From an uncultured Lachnobacterium sp. (lineage in GTDB: Bacteria > Bacillota > Clostridia > Lachnospirales > Lachnospiraceae), in assembly GCA_900548765.1 (NCBI GenBank), contig URLU01000067.1, positions 1 to 10,361 of the forward strand: a stretch of DNA of 10,361 nt. The letters run 5' to 3'. The position numbers and the translations under genes are program-made. The notes beneath the pieces were generated by a model that was not told where the DNA came from, did not search any database, and was given only the letters and a program-made list of their open reading frames with translations. Shown here one piece after another: positions 1-6,138 of this stretch; position 1 is the first letter of the stretch; every line of letters begins with the position of its first letter.

Positions 1-380
1 TTGAGATGTATCTTGAGTCAATGAGCCAGATGAAGAAGATGGGTGGTCTATCAAGTATTATGGGAATGATGCCTGGTATGGGCTTTGGCAATGGTAAAAT
101 GCCGGAGGTTGATACAGATGCCGCTGAGAAAAACATGGCGCGTATCGAGGCAATTATATATTCTATGACACCAAAGGAGAGACAGAATCCAAACCTCTTA
201 AATCCGAGCAGAAAAGCCAGAATCGCAAAGGGTGCCGGTGTTGAGGTTTCGGAGGTCAACAGACTGGTAAAGCAGTTTGAACAGACAAGGAAGCTTATGA
301 AGCAGATGCCCGGAATGATGGGCAAAAAGAAAGGCCGCAGAGGCGGCATGGGAAACATGTTCAAAGGATTTCCATTTTAG
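1..380 (+). CDS. ffh: Signal recognition particle protein Ffh, C-terminal M domain (5' truncated by window)
   Basis: This is the 3' end of the SRP GTPase gene. Ffh binds 4.5S/scRNA and hydrophobic signal sequences and delivers ribosomes to FtsY and SecYEG at the membrane. The first complete codon starts at position 3, and the NG GTPase domain lies upstream of the window. What is visible is the M domain: the methionine-rich finger-loop region (GMMPGMGFGNGKMPEV), then the helix bearing SMTPKERQNPN, then the RNA-binding stretch SRKARIAKGAG and the helix EVNRLVKQFEQTRKLMKQM. These match conserved M-domain blocks. The tail is glycine- and lysine-rich (GKKKGRRGGMGNMFKG), as is common for Ffh. The ATG at position 6 is an internal Met, not the start. 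A 53-bp gap separates it from rpsP, the usual neighbour in Firmicutes, so the two are probably co-transcribed. Confidence 0.97.
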   Translation, partial: EMYLESMSQMKKMGGLSSIMGMMPGMGFGNGKMPEVDTDAAEKNMARIEAIIYSMTPKERQNPNLLNPSRKARIAKGAGVEVSEVNRLVKQFEQTRKLMKQMPGMMGKKKGRRGGMGNMFKGFPF

Positions 381-433
381 GAACTTTTGATATATAAACT
401 AAAACATATTTAAAAAAACGGAGGAAACATATC

Positions 434-679
434 ATGGCAGTTAAAATCAGATTAAGAAGAATGGGACAGAAGAAGGCTCCTTTCTATAGAATCGTTGTTG
501 CAGATTCTAGATCACCAAGAGATGGAAGATGTATCGAGGAAATCGGAACATACGATCCAACTAAGGAACCAAGCGAGTATCATGTAAATGAGGAGTTAGC
601 AAAGAAATGGTTGGCTAACGGAGCTCAGCCTACAGAGACTGTAGCAAAAATCTTCAAGAACGCAGGTATCGAGAAATAA
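434..679 (+). CDS. rpsP: 30S ribosomal protein S16
   Basis: This encodes S16 (81 aa, the normal length), an early-assembling 30S protein that contacts 16S rRNA. The N-terminus MAVKIRLRRMGQKKAPFYR and the following VVADSRSPRDGR and IGTYDP blocks are diagnostic for the family. The start at 434 is fixed by the GGAGGA motif around 420-425. Codon use is biased (GTTGTTGCAGAT, AAGAAA runs), as expected of a highly expressed ribosomal gene and unlike the AGG/ATA-richer genes later in the window. It lies between ffh and khpA, the classic Firmicute order. A 19-bp gap to khpA suggests coupled expression. Confidence 0.98.
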   Translation: MAVKIRLRRMGQKKAPFYRIVVADSRSPRDGRCIEEIGTYDPTKEPSEYHVNEELAKKWLANGAQPTETVAKIFKNAGIEK

Positions 680-698
680 GATTTGACGAGGTGGCGTA

Positions 699-929
699 AT
701 GAAAGAATTAGTTGAAGTAATTGCAAAATCTTTAGTTGATAATCCGGACGAAGTTACCGTTACAGAGACTGAGAACGAGAAAGCAATTGTTTTGGAATTA
801 CGTGTTGCACAGTCTGATATGGGAAAGGTTATCGGCAAGCAGGGACGTATTGCTAAGGCAATCCGTGCTGTTGTTAAGGCCGCAGCTTCAAAAGAAGACA
901 AAAAGGTTATTGTTGAGATAGTACAGTAA
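699..929 (+). CDS. khpA: KH-domain RNA-binding protein KhpA (YlqC family)
   Basis: This is a 76-aa single KH-domain protein of the YlqC/KhpA family. In Gram-positive bacteria KhpA pairs with KhpB (Jag/EloR) and binds many RNAs; the pair is linked to cell elongation and division control in pneumococcus. The GxxG RNA-binding loop is GKQG at about residues 46-49, within IGKQGRIAKAIRAVV. The start at 699 has an AGGTGG motif (689-694) just upstream and lies 19 bp after rpsP. The rpsP-khpA-rimM order is conserved in Firmicutes and supports the assignment. The length is the family norm. There is no second KH domain, and the KhpB partner is not in this window. Confidence 0.95.
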   Translation: MKELVEVIAKSLVDNPDEVTVTETENEKAIVLELRVAQSDMGKVIGKQGRIAKAIRAVVKAAASKEDKKVIVEIVQ

Positions 930-939
930 CAGTCATTTT

Positions 940-961
940 GGCATCTCTTGTTTGAGGTGCC
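940..961 (+). terminator. Weak intergenic hairpin between khpA and rimM
   Basis: GGCATCTC (940-947) can pair with GAGGTGCC (954-961) across a 6-nt loop, giving an 8-bp stem with one G-U. An interrupted T-rich tract (ATTTTCTGTATTT) follows. It could be an attenuating terminator or an RNA-processing or stabilising stem ending the rpsP-khpA segment. The T tract is imperfect, so strong termination is doubtful. No convincing promoter was found between it and rimM, which favours partial read-through. Confidence 0.35.
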
Positions 962-1040
962 ATTTTCTGTATTTGATGTATAGACGGGTTTATATCGAAT
1001 TGAAAGCTTGTACAAATAAGATGGATATATGAGGTAATAT

Positions 1041-1547
1041 ATGGAAGATATGCTTCAGGTTGGTGTCATTACACAGACACACGGCATCAAGGGAGAGGTA
1101 AAGGTTTTTCCTACCACAGATGATGCCCAGAGATTTAAAAAACTGAAAAAAGTTACTCTTGATAATGGTAAGGAGTGCAGAGAATTAGAGATTACATCTG
1201 TTAAGTTCTTTAAGAATCTGGTGATCCTCAAATTCAAGGGTATTGATGATATTAATGAGGTAGAAAAATATAAGAAGGCAGCCCTTTTTGTGACAAGAGA
1301 GGACGCAGTTCCTCTGGGAGAAAATGAGTATTTTATTGCAGACCTTATAGGGCTTAGGGTTGTGTCTGATGAAGGAGAGGAGCTTGGTGCTCTGGATGAT
1401 GTCCTTCAGACAGGTGCCAATGATGTGTATGTTGTAAAAAATGATAAAGGCGAGGAAATTCTCGTCCCTGCCATCAAGGACTGCGTCAAAAACGTAGACA
1501 TTGAGGGGGGAGAGATTATCCTTCATCTCCTGCCGGGACTTAGGTAG
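1041..1547 (+). CDS. rimM: 16S rRNA processing/30S maturation factor RimM
   Basis: RimM (168 aa, normal length) binds S19 and the 30S head and helps mature the 3' domain of 16S rRNA. The N-terminal RimM domain begins with the signature GVITQTHGIKGEVKV (residues 8-22) and TTDDAQRF. The C-terminal PRC-barrel domain starts near residue 97 (YFIADLIGLRVV) and includes GANDVYVV and LVPAIKDCVK, all typical. The start at 1041 is supported by GAGG at 1031-1034. The gene sits directly upstream of trmD, as in most bacteria, with a 47-bp spacer whose last part (AAGGATTACAG) is the trmD ribosome binding site. Nothing unusual was seen in the protein. Confidence 0.97.
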   Translation: MEDMLQVGVITQTHGIKGEVKVFPTTDDAQRFKKLKKVTLDNGKECRELEITSVKFFKNLVILKFKGIDDINEVEKYKKAALFVTREDAVPLGENEYFIADLIGLRVVSDEGEELGALDDVLQTGANDVYVVKNDKGEEILVPAIKDCVKNVDIEGGEIILHLLPGLR

Positions 1548-1594
1548 CAGCGGCATAGGATATCTTTTATTTTAAAAATTATAAGGATTACAGA

Positions 1595-3025
1595 ATGAAT
1601 TTTCATGTTTTGACATTATTTCCGGAAATGATAATGCAGGGGGTATCCACCAGTATTACCGGAAGAGCTTTAAAACAAAATATTATATCGCTGGAGACAA
1701 TCAATATACGCGATTACGCAGACAATAAGCATAATAGGGTTGACGACTACACCTATGGCGGAGGTGCCGGTATGCTGATGCAGGCAGAGCCTGTATTTGC
1801 AGCCTATAAGCATGCTGTAAAAAATATTTCAGCAGGCTCTGTTAAGAGGGTGATTTATGTGACTCCCCAGGGGAAGCCCTTTAATCAGAATATGGCAAAG
1901 GATTTTGCAAAGAGCGATGATATAGTCTTTTTGTGCGGTCACTATGAGGGAATTGACGAGAGAGTGCTTGAAGAGGTTGTCACAGACTATGTGTCAATTG
2001 GAGACTATGTGCTTACCGGCGGAGAGCTTGCGGCTATGGTCATGATTGATGCAATTGCAAGACTGGTGCCGGGAGTGCTTCATAATGATATGTCTGCTGA
2101 GACAGAGAGCTTTCATGGAAAGCTCTTGGAGTATCCACAGTATTCAAGACCAGAGCTATGGCATGGTAAGGCTGTGCCAGAGGTATTGCTTTCTGGAAAT
2201 ACTAAAAAGATAAATGAATGGCGGATAAGAGAGTCTGAGAAGAGGACAAGAGAGAGACGTCCTGACCTATATAGAGAGTATCAGGCTCTGCAGGAATGCA
2301 AGAGTGAAATGATGAGGAAAAAGCTTTTGCACATTGATATGATAGAGCTTATAAACAGGGGCAGGGCTGAGCTTGTATTCGCAAAGGACAGAGAATATCT
2401 GTTGAGAGACACTGAATCAGGCGTCTACATGCACACCAACCTAAAGGAAGGGCAGGCGGAGGCCTTTGCCCAGAACGGATATATGGATGGCGCAGATGTG
2501 GAATGCATTATACTTCACCAGCCGGAACTTATGCCGGTGATAGAGGAAAAGTATGGTCTGAGCCTTCAGACTGAGTGCAGGAATGTTGTATATACCCAGA
2601 GGGAAAAGTTATCTGTCGCAGGGCTTTACAGGGCAGATGGCAGACCTGACGATAGGGGGGTGACAATCAGGCTTTTGACTAAAGACAACAGTGCAGCTGC
2701 AGGAAAGCTCCATGAATGGCCAAATGATTTGGAGTATTTTTATGAGAGAGTCGAGTCTGGAAATGTATTCGGAGCCTTTATAGGGGATAAGTTAGCAGGC
2801 GTAATAGGAGTCCACAGCGAAGGCAGCATAGGCATGCTTTATGTGGATGAAAATTACAGAAAGATGAAGCTTGGCATGGCACTTGAGACATATATGTTTA
2901 ACCAGGCGATAGAAAAGGGCTGGATTCCATATGGACAGGTTATTATAGATAACGATAAATCCTTTAAATTACAGGAAAAGATGGGATTATACTGTTCAAA
3001 AGAATCAGTTTACTGGATGGGATAA
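1595..3025 (+). CDS. trmD: Fusion protein: tRNA (guanine37-N1)-methyltransferase TrmD with C-terminal GNAT acetyltransferase
   Basis: Residues 1 to about 238 are TrmD, a SPOUT-class knotted enzyme that uses S-adenosylmethionine to form m1G37 in tRNAs and so prevents frameshifting. Visible motifs are YGGGAGMLMQAEPV (54-67), VTPQGKPFNQ (89-98), LCGHYEGIDERV (113-124) and the knot SIGDYVLTGGELAAMV (134-149). R156 matches the E. coli catalytic Arg154. The E. coli Asp169 position is Glu here (E171 in AETESF). TrmD proteins are usually about 240-250 aa; this one is 476. From about residue 249 a second enzyme follows: an N-terminal subdomain (MIELINRGRAELVFA onward) and a GNAT fold (about 356-476). 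The GNAT part contains GNVFGAFIGDKLAGVIG, a motif-A region YRKMKLGMALE (421-431) and a motif-B-like KLQEKMGL. The reading frame is continuous and no strong internal Shine-Dalgarno precedes M239, M240 or M249, so a true fusion is likely. The acetylated substrate is unknown. Confidence 0.93.
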   Translation: MNFHVLTLFPEMIMQGVSTSITGRALKQNIISLETINIRDYADNKHNRVDDYTYGGGAGMLMQAEPVFAAYKHAVKNISAGSVKRVIYVTPQGKPFNQNMAKDFAKSDDIVFLCGHYEGIDERVLEEVVTDYVSIGDYVLTGGELAAMVMIDAIARLVPGVLHNDMSAETESFHGKLLEYPQYSRPELWHGKAVPEVLLSGNTKKINEWRIRESEKRTRERRPDLYREYQALQECKSEMMRKKLLHIDMIELINRGRAELVFAKDREYLLRDTESGVYMHTNLKEGQAEAFAQNGYMDGADVECIILHQPELMPVIEEKYGLSLQTECRNVVYTQREKLSVAGLYRADGRPDDRGVTIRLLTKDNSAAAGKLHEWPNDLEYFYERVESGNVFGAFIGDKLAGVIGVHSEGSIGMLYVDENYRKMKLGMALETYMFNQAIEKGWIPYGQVIIDNDKSFKLQEKMGLYCSKESVYWMG

Positions 3026-3032
3026 TTTTTTC

Positions 3033-3061
3033 TTGCATTAGCAGGAAAATTATGATATAGT
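3033..3061 (+). promoter_or_regulatory. Putative sigma-A promoter for rplS
   Basis: TTGCAT at 3033-3038 is separated by exactly 17 bp from TATAGT at 3056-3061. A TG dinucleotide at 3053-3054 makes it an extended -10 (TGATATAGT). The predicted start near 3068 leaves about 80 nt of 5' leader before rplS. The -35 is weak (TTG matches) but the -10 is close to consensus. This would let rplS be transcribed independently of trmD. Confidence 0.6.
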
Positions 3062-3067
3062 ACCAAT

Positions 3068-3142
3068 GTTGTGAATAAATGGGTGATGGTCCTCTGTTGC
3101 GAAGTAGTAGTAGCATTAAGAACGTCAAAATGATTAGGAGGT
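3068..3142 (+). promoter_or_regulatory. Candidate L19 leader (ribosomal-protein 5' UTR)
   Basis: Firmicutes carry a structured L19 leader (an Rfam family) upstream of rplS, thought to be an autoregulatory site. This stretch has the right position and size. TGTTGC (3095-3100) pairs completely, with two G-U pairs, with GTAGCA (3110-3115), and the AGGAGGT ribosome binding site follows at 3136-3142. I could not compare it with the covariance model, so the identity rests on position, the stem and the promoter in front. Confidence 0.45.
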
Positions 3143-3148
3143 CACAAG

Positions 3149-3502
3149 ATGAACGCAAGTGAAATTATTAAGAGCATTGAGGCAGAGCAGTTAAAGGCTG
3201 AGGTACCTGAGTTTTCTGTAGGTGATACTGTAAAAGTACACGGAAAAATCAAAGAGGGTAATCGTGAGCGTATCCAGATTTTCGAGGGAACTGTTATTAA
3301 GAAGCAGAACGGATCAAACCGTGAGACATTTACAGTTAGAAAGCTTTCTAATGGTGTAGGTGTTGAGAAGACCTGGCCACTTCACTCTCCAAACGTAGAG
3401 AAGGTTGAAGTAGTACGTCATGGTAAAGTACGTCGTGCTAAACTTTACTACTTAAGAGATCGTGTAGGTAAAGCTGCAAAGGTTAAAGAGCTTGTAAAAT
3501 AA
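3149..3502 (+). CDS. rplS: 50S ribosomal protein L19
   Basis: L19 (117 aa, normal length) sits at the 30S-50S interface of the ribosome. Diagnostic stretches are FSVGDTVKVHGKIKEG, RIQIFEGTVIKKQNG, FTVRKLSNGVGVEKTWPLHS and the C-terminal GKVRRAKLYYLRDRVGKAA. The ATG at 3149 follows a near-perfect AGGAGGT six bases upstream. CGT, GTA and AAA-rich codon use is that of a highly expressed gene and differs from trmD and lepB on either side. It probably has its own promoter and leader and is followed by a strong intrinsic terminator, so it may form its own transcription unit within the cluster. Confidence 0.98.
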   Translation: MNASEIIKSIEAEQLKAEVPEFSVGDTVKVHGKIKEGNRERIQIFEGTVIKKQNGSNRETFTVRKLSNGVGVEKTWPLHSPNVEKVEVVRHGKVRRAKLYYLRDRVGKAAKVKELVK

Positions 3503-3523
3503 GCAATTTTGCGAAAAGTAATG

Positions 3524-3563
3524 GAGAGAACCGATGTTATATAGACATTGGTTCTCTTTTTTT
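3524..3563 (+). terminator. Rho-independent terminator after rplS
   Basis: The stem arm GAGAACCGATGT (3526-3537) pairs with ACATTGGTTCTC (3545-3556) with one G-U. It extends by A-T and G-U at the base, across a 7-nt loop (TATATAG), and is followed by seven Ts (3557-3563). This is a textbook intrinsic terminator 21 bp after the rplS stop codon. It separates rplS from lepB. Confidence 0.9.
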
Positions 3564-3649
3564 GTAAAATGGGTGTTGATGGTTAATTTAGACTTTCGGC
3601 ATTTGGAAGGTCAGGCTAAACAAAAAGATAAGGGAAGGAAGCATGCAGC

Positions 3650-4234
3650 ATGGTACGCAGGCAGTCAGGACTTAATTTTAGGAAAAGAAGAAAAAAGATA
3701 AATATACCACTTGTGAAGGAGGCTTTATTCTGGGTTGTTGAAATTGCGATAGTCATTATAATCGCATACGTTATGGTAGCCTTTTTCGGACTGAGAACAA
3801 GTGTGGTAGGTCAGGCAATGGAGTCAACACTTGACAATGGAGAGCAGATACTGGTAAACCGCTTTGTGTATACAGTGTCCCACCCAAAATCCGGTGATGT
3901 GGTTGTATTTTTGCCAAATGGTAATGAAAAATCCCATTACTATGTGAGACGAGTCATAGCTGTACCGGGAGATACTGTTCAGATTAAGGATGGTGCGGTT
4001 TACGTAAATGGAGAACTGTATGAGGAGCCGGTCGAGGTCGCTTCTATAGAGGATGCGGGAATAGCTGATGATGAAATAAAACTTGGCGACGAAGAGTACT
4101 TTGTACTTGGAGATAACAGAAACAATAGTGAGGATAGCAGATTTGCAAATATCGGAAATGTAAAACAGGATTACATTGTGGGCAAGGCATGGTTTGCATT
4201 TTCGTCACTGTCACATATGGGATTTATAGATTAA
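3650..4234 (+). CDS. lepB: Signal peptidase I (S26) homologue, apparently lacking the catalytic Ser-Lys dyad
   Basis: The 194-aa protein has the architecture of a Gram-positive type I signal peptidase. It has a basic cytosolic N-terminus (RKRRKK), one membrane helix at about residues 25-46 and an extracytoplasmic S26 domain. Box C/D-like (GDVVVFLPNG, RRVIAVPGDTV) and box E (GDNRNNSEDSRF, 154-165) regions are present, so the fold seems intact. However, the nucleophile box, normally xxGxSMxPTL, reads VVGQAMESTL (52-61). This puts Ala56 (codon GCA) at the serine and Ser59 where Pro is usual. The general-base lysine of the KRVxGxPGD box is Arg100 (YVRRVIAVPGD). Both catalytic residues are therefore substituted. 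As read it should not cleave signal peptides by the usual mechanism; a binding, regulatory or altered-chemistry role is inference. The start at 3650 is supported by AGGGAAGGAA at 3631-3640. No convincing promoter was found between the rplS terminator and this gene. It sits 12 bp before ylqF. Confidence 0.88.
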   Translation: MVRRQSGLNFRKRRKKINIPLVKEALFWVVEIAIVIIIAYVMVAFFGLRTSVVGQAMESTLDNGEQILVNRFVYTVSHPKSGDVVVFLPNGNEKSHYYVRRVIAVPGDTVQIKDGAVYVNGELYEEPVEVASIEDAGIADDEIKLGDEEYFVLGDNRNNSEDSRFANIGNVKQDYIVGKAWFAFSSLSHMGFID

Positions 4235-4246
4235 GGTAGGTGTAAT

Positions 4247-5095
4247 ATGAATTTTCAATGGTATCCGGGTCATATGACCAAGGCAAAGAGACAGATGCAG
4301 GAGGATATTAAGCTTATAGATTTAGTGATTGAGCTTGTGGATGCAAGAATCCCCCTCTCCAGCAGAAACCCTGATATAGACGAATTAGGAAAAAATAAAT
4401 ACAGGCTTATTCTTATGAATAAAGCTGATTTGGCAGACAAGGAGCAGACAAAGAAGTGGGCAGAGTATTTTAAGTCAAAGGGATTTTTTGTGGTGAGTCT
4501 CGATGCCAGAACCAAAAACAGCATGAAGAGTATCACTGATATTGTGATGGAAGCCTGCAAGGAAAAGATTGAGAGGGACAGAAAGCGCGGAATCAAAAAC
4601 CGCCCTGTCAGAGCCATGGTTGTGGGCATTCCTAATGTGGGAAAATCCACCTTTATCAATTCCTATGCAGGAAAAGCCTGTGCAAAGACTGGTAATAAAC
4701 CGGGTGTGACAAAGGGTAAGCAGTGGATAAGATTGAACAAAAATGTGGAACTCCTTGATACACCGGGTATTTTGTGGCCTAAGTTTGAAGACCAGATGGT
4801 AGGTTTAAGACTTGCCCTTATAGGTTCAATCAAGGATGAAATCTTAAATATTGATGAGCTTGCAATGGAACTTATCAAATATCTGATTAAAAATTATTCG
4901 GGTATTATCAATGCCCGCTATGAGGTTGATGAGAGTAAGGAACTTACCGATATAATAGTTGATATAGCAAAGAACAGGAATTGTCTTTTGAAGGGGGGAG
5001 AGCCGGATTATAGTAAGGCTGCGGCACTGGTGATTGATGATTTCAGAAGCGGAAAGATGGGCTGTATCACGCTTGAATCGCCTGAGGATGTCTAG
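4247..5095 (+). CDS. rbgA: Ribosome biogenesis GTPase YlqF/RbgA
   Basis: This 282-aa protein is a circularly permuted GTPase needed for late 50S subunit assembly (the B. subtilis RbgA/YlqF family), where it promotes incorporation of late proteins such as L16. The permuted motif order is visible: G4 NKAD (58-61), then G1 GIPNVGKST (127-135), the G2 threonine in KPGVTKG (151-157) and G3 DTPG (171-174). The N-terminus MNFQWYPGHMTKA is a family hallmark. The C-terminal segment (about 200-282) corresponds to the RNA-binding helical domain. The start at 4247 lies 12 bp after lepB with a GGTAGG motif between them. The ylqF-rnhB linkage matches B. subtilis. Nothing appears broken. Confidence 0.96.
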   Translation: MNFQWYPGHMTKAKRQMQEDIKLIDLVIELVDARIPLSSRNPDIDELGKNKYRLILMNKADLADKEQTKKWAEYFKSKGFFVVSLDARTKNSMKSITDIVMEACKEKIERDRKRGIKNRPVRAMVVGIPNVGKSTFINSYAGKACAKTGNKPGVTKGKQWIRLNKNVELLDTPGILWPKFEDQMVGLRLALIGSIKDEILNIDELAMELIKYLIKNYSGIINARYEVDESKELTDIIVDIAKNRNCLLKGGEPDYSKAAALVIDDFRSGKMGCITLESPEDV

Positions 5096-5279
5096 GATGG
5101 ACGCTTCCCACTTGAAGGTGGTGGAGGGCGGATTGCCCGCAGGGGTTGGAGCTGGCTAGATAAAAGTACAAAAAATACGATAGGTTTGCTTGTAATAGTA
5201 TTTGGATGGTGTAGGAGTTATGTGCTTGTAAATAGAAAAGTATATAAGAAAAGATTACAGTAGAAACAGGAACTTTGAA
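5096..5279 (+). other. 184-bp ylqF-rnhB spacer with a GC-rich head
   Basis: No protein gene is supported here. The first 65 bp are GC-rich compared with the surroundings and contain two small stems: CCAC/GTGG (5108-5111 with 5118-5121) and GGGC/GCCC (5126-5129 with 5135-5138). A 20-codon reading frame starting at ATG 5097 has no convincing ribosome binding site. The remainder is AT-rich and ends in an AACAGGA motif (about 5265-5271) that serves rnhB. No confident promoter or terminator was identified. Confidence 0.4.
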
Positions 5280-6095
5280 ATGAAACAAAACGATAATGAA
5301 AATGATATGAGTGTAGAAAATGGCAAAGTGAAAAAGATTGGCGAAATTAAAGCTGAGTTAGCGGAAACTAAGGATGATGGGCTGCAGAACTTTATAGACC
5401 TTTATGCTTCTGACGACAGGAGCGGTGTGATTAAGCTGGTCGAATCTGCTAATAAAAAACTGGACAAATACAAGGCTGAGCTTGAGCGAATTTACAATCT
5501 CAAGAAATTCGAGAGAGAATACAGCGATTTTGAGTTTATCTGTGGCATTGACGAGGTGGGCAGAGGCCCTCTTGCAGGTCCAGTGGTGGCAGGTGCGGTG
5601 ATTTTACCGAAGGATTGTGACATTCTTTATATTAATGATTCTAAGAAGCTTTCTGCGGCAAAGCGTGAGGAGCTCTATGATGAAATCATGGAAAAGGCAG
5701 TCGCTGTTGGAGTCGGCATGAAAAGCCCTGAACGTATTGATGAAATTAATATTTTACAGGCTACATATGAGGCTATGAGGGAGGCTGTATCTAAACTTGC
5801 CCCACAGCCTGACCTTTTGCTGAATGATGCGGTGACCATCCCGCAGGTTGCCATAAAGCAGGTGCCTATCATAAAGGGAGATGCCAAAAGCATTTCCATA
5901 GGTGCAGCAAGCATTGTGGCAAAGGTTACAAGGGACAGGATGATGGAGGAATATGATAATATTTTCCCAGGCTATGGTTTTGCTTCGAATAAGGGGTATG
6001 GCTCTGCAGAGCACATTGCAGCACTTAAAAAGCTTGGAGCTACTCCTATTCACAGACAGAGCTTCATAAAGAACTTTATAGGGACTGGTAAGTAG
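5280..6095 (+). CDS. rnhB: Ribonuclease HII
   Basis: RNase HII cuts the RNA strand of RNA-DNA hybrids and removes single ribonucleotides misincorporated into DNA. The four acidic catalytic residues are visible: D91 and E92 in CGIDEVGRGPLAGPVVAG, D183 in LLNDAV, and D219 in VAKVTRDRMM. Other family signatures are NDSKKLS (119-125), IIKGDAKSISIGAASI and NKGYGSAEH. The protein is 271 aa, with about 85 residues before the catalytic domain. A comparable basic/acidic helical extension is found in B. subtilis RnhB (about 255 aa). The start at 5280 follows an AACAGGA sequence. An in-frame ATG at 5307 (M10) would also be possible but has no better ribosome binding site. The following gene begins 43 bp downstream, consistent with one operon. 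Confidence 0.96.
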   Translation: MKQNDNENDMSVENGKVKKIGEIKAELAETKDDGLQNFIDLYASDDRSGVIKLVESANKKLDKYKAELERIYNLKKFEREYSDFEFICGIDEVGRGPLAGPVVAGAVILPKDCDILYINDSKKLSAAKREELYDEIMEKAVAVGVGMKSPERIDEINILQATYEAMREAVSKLAPQPDLLLNDAVTIPQVAIKQVPIIKGDAKSISIGAASIVAKVTRDRMMEEYDNIFPGYGFASNKGYGSAEHIAALKKLGATPIHRQSFIKNFIGTGK

Positions 6096-6138
6096 GTTCT
6101 CTGTATTGTAACAGGATATAAGTGGCGAGGTGCGAATT

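Noticed and set aside
596..1015. Minus-strand open frame of 139 codons over rpsP, khpA and the spacer
   Set aside because: It overlaps two unmistakable conserved genes on the plus strand, its product is low-complexity Ser/Thr/Ile-rich with no recognisable family, and it has no convincing ribosome binding site.
1000..1029. Promoter for rimM (TTGAAA ... GATATA)
   Set aside because: The -10-like hexamer lies immediately beside the ribosome binding site, so a transcript would start inside it. Read-through from rpsP-khpA is more likely.
3643..3645. Alternative ATG for lepB at 3643
   Set aside because: It is in a different reading frame from the signal peptidase homologue. The ATG at 3650 is in frame and well spaced from AGGGAAGGAA.
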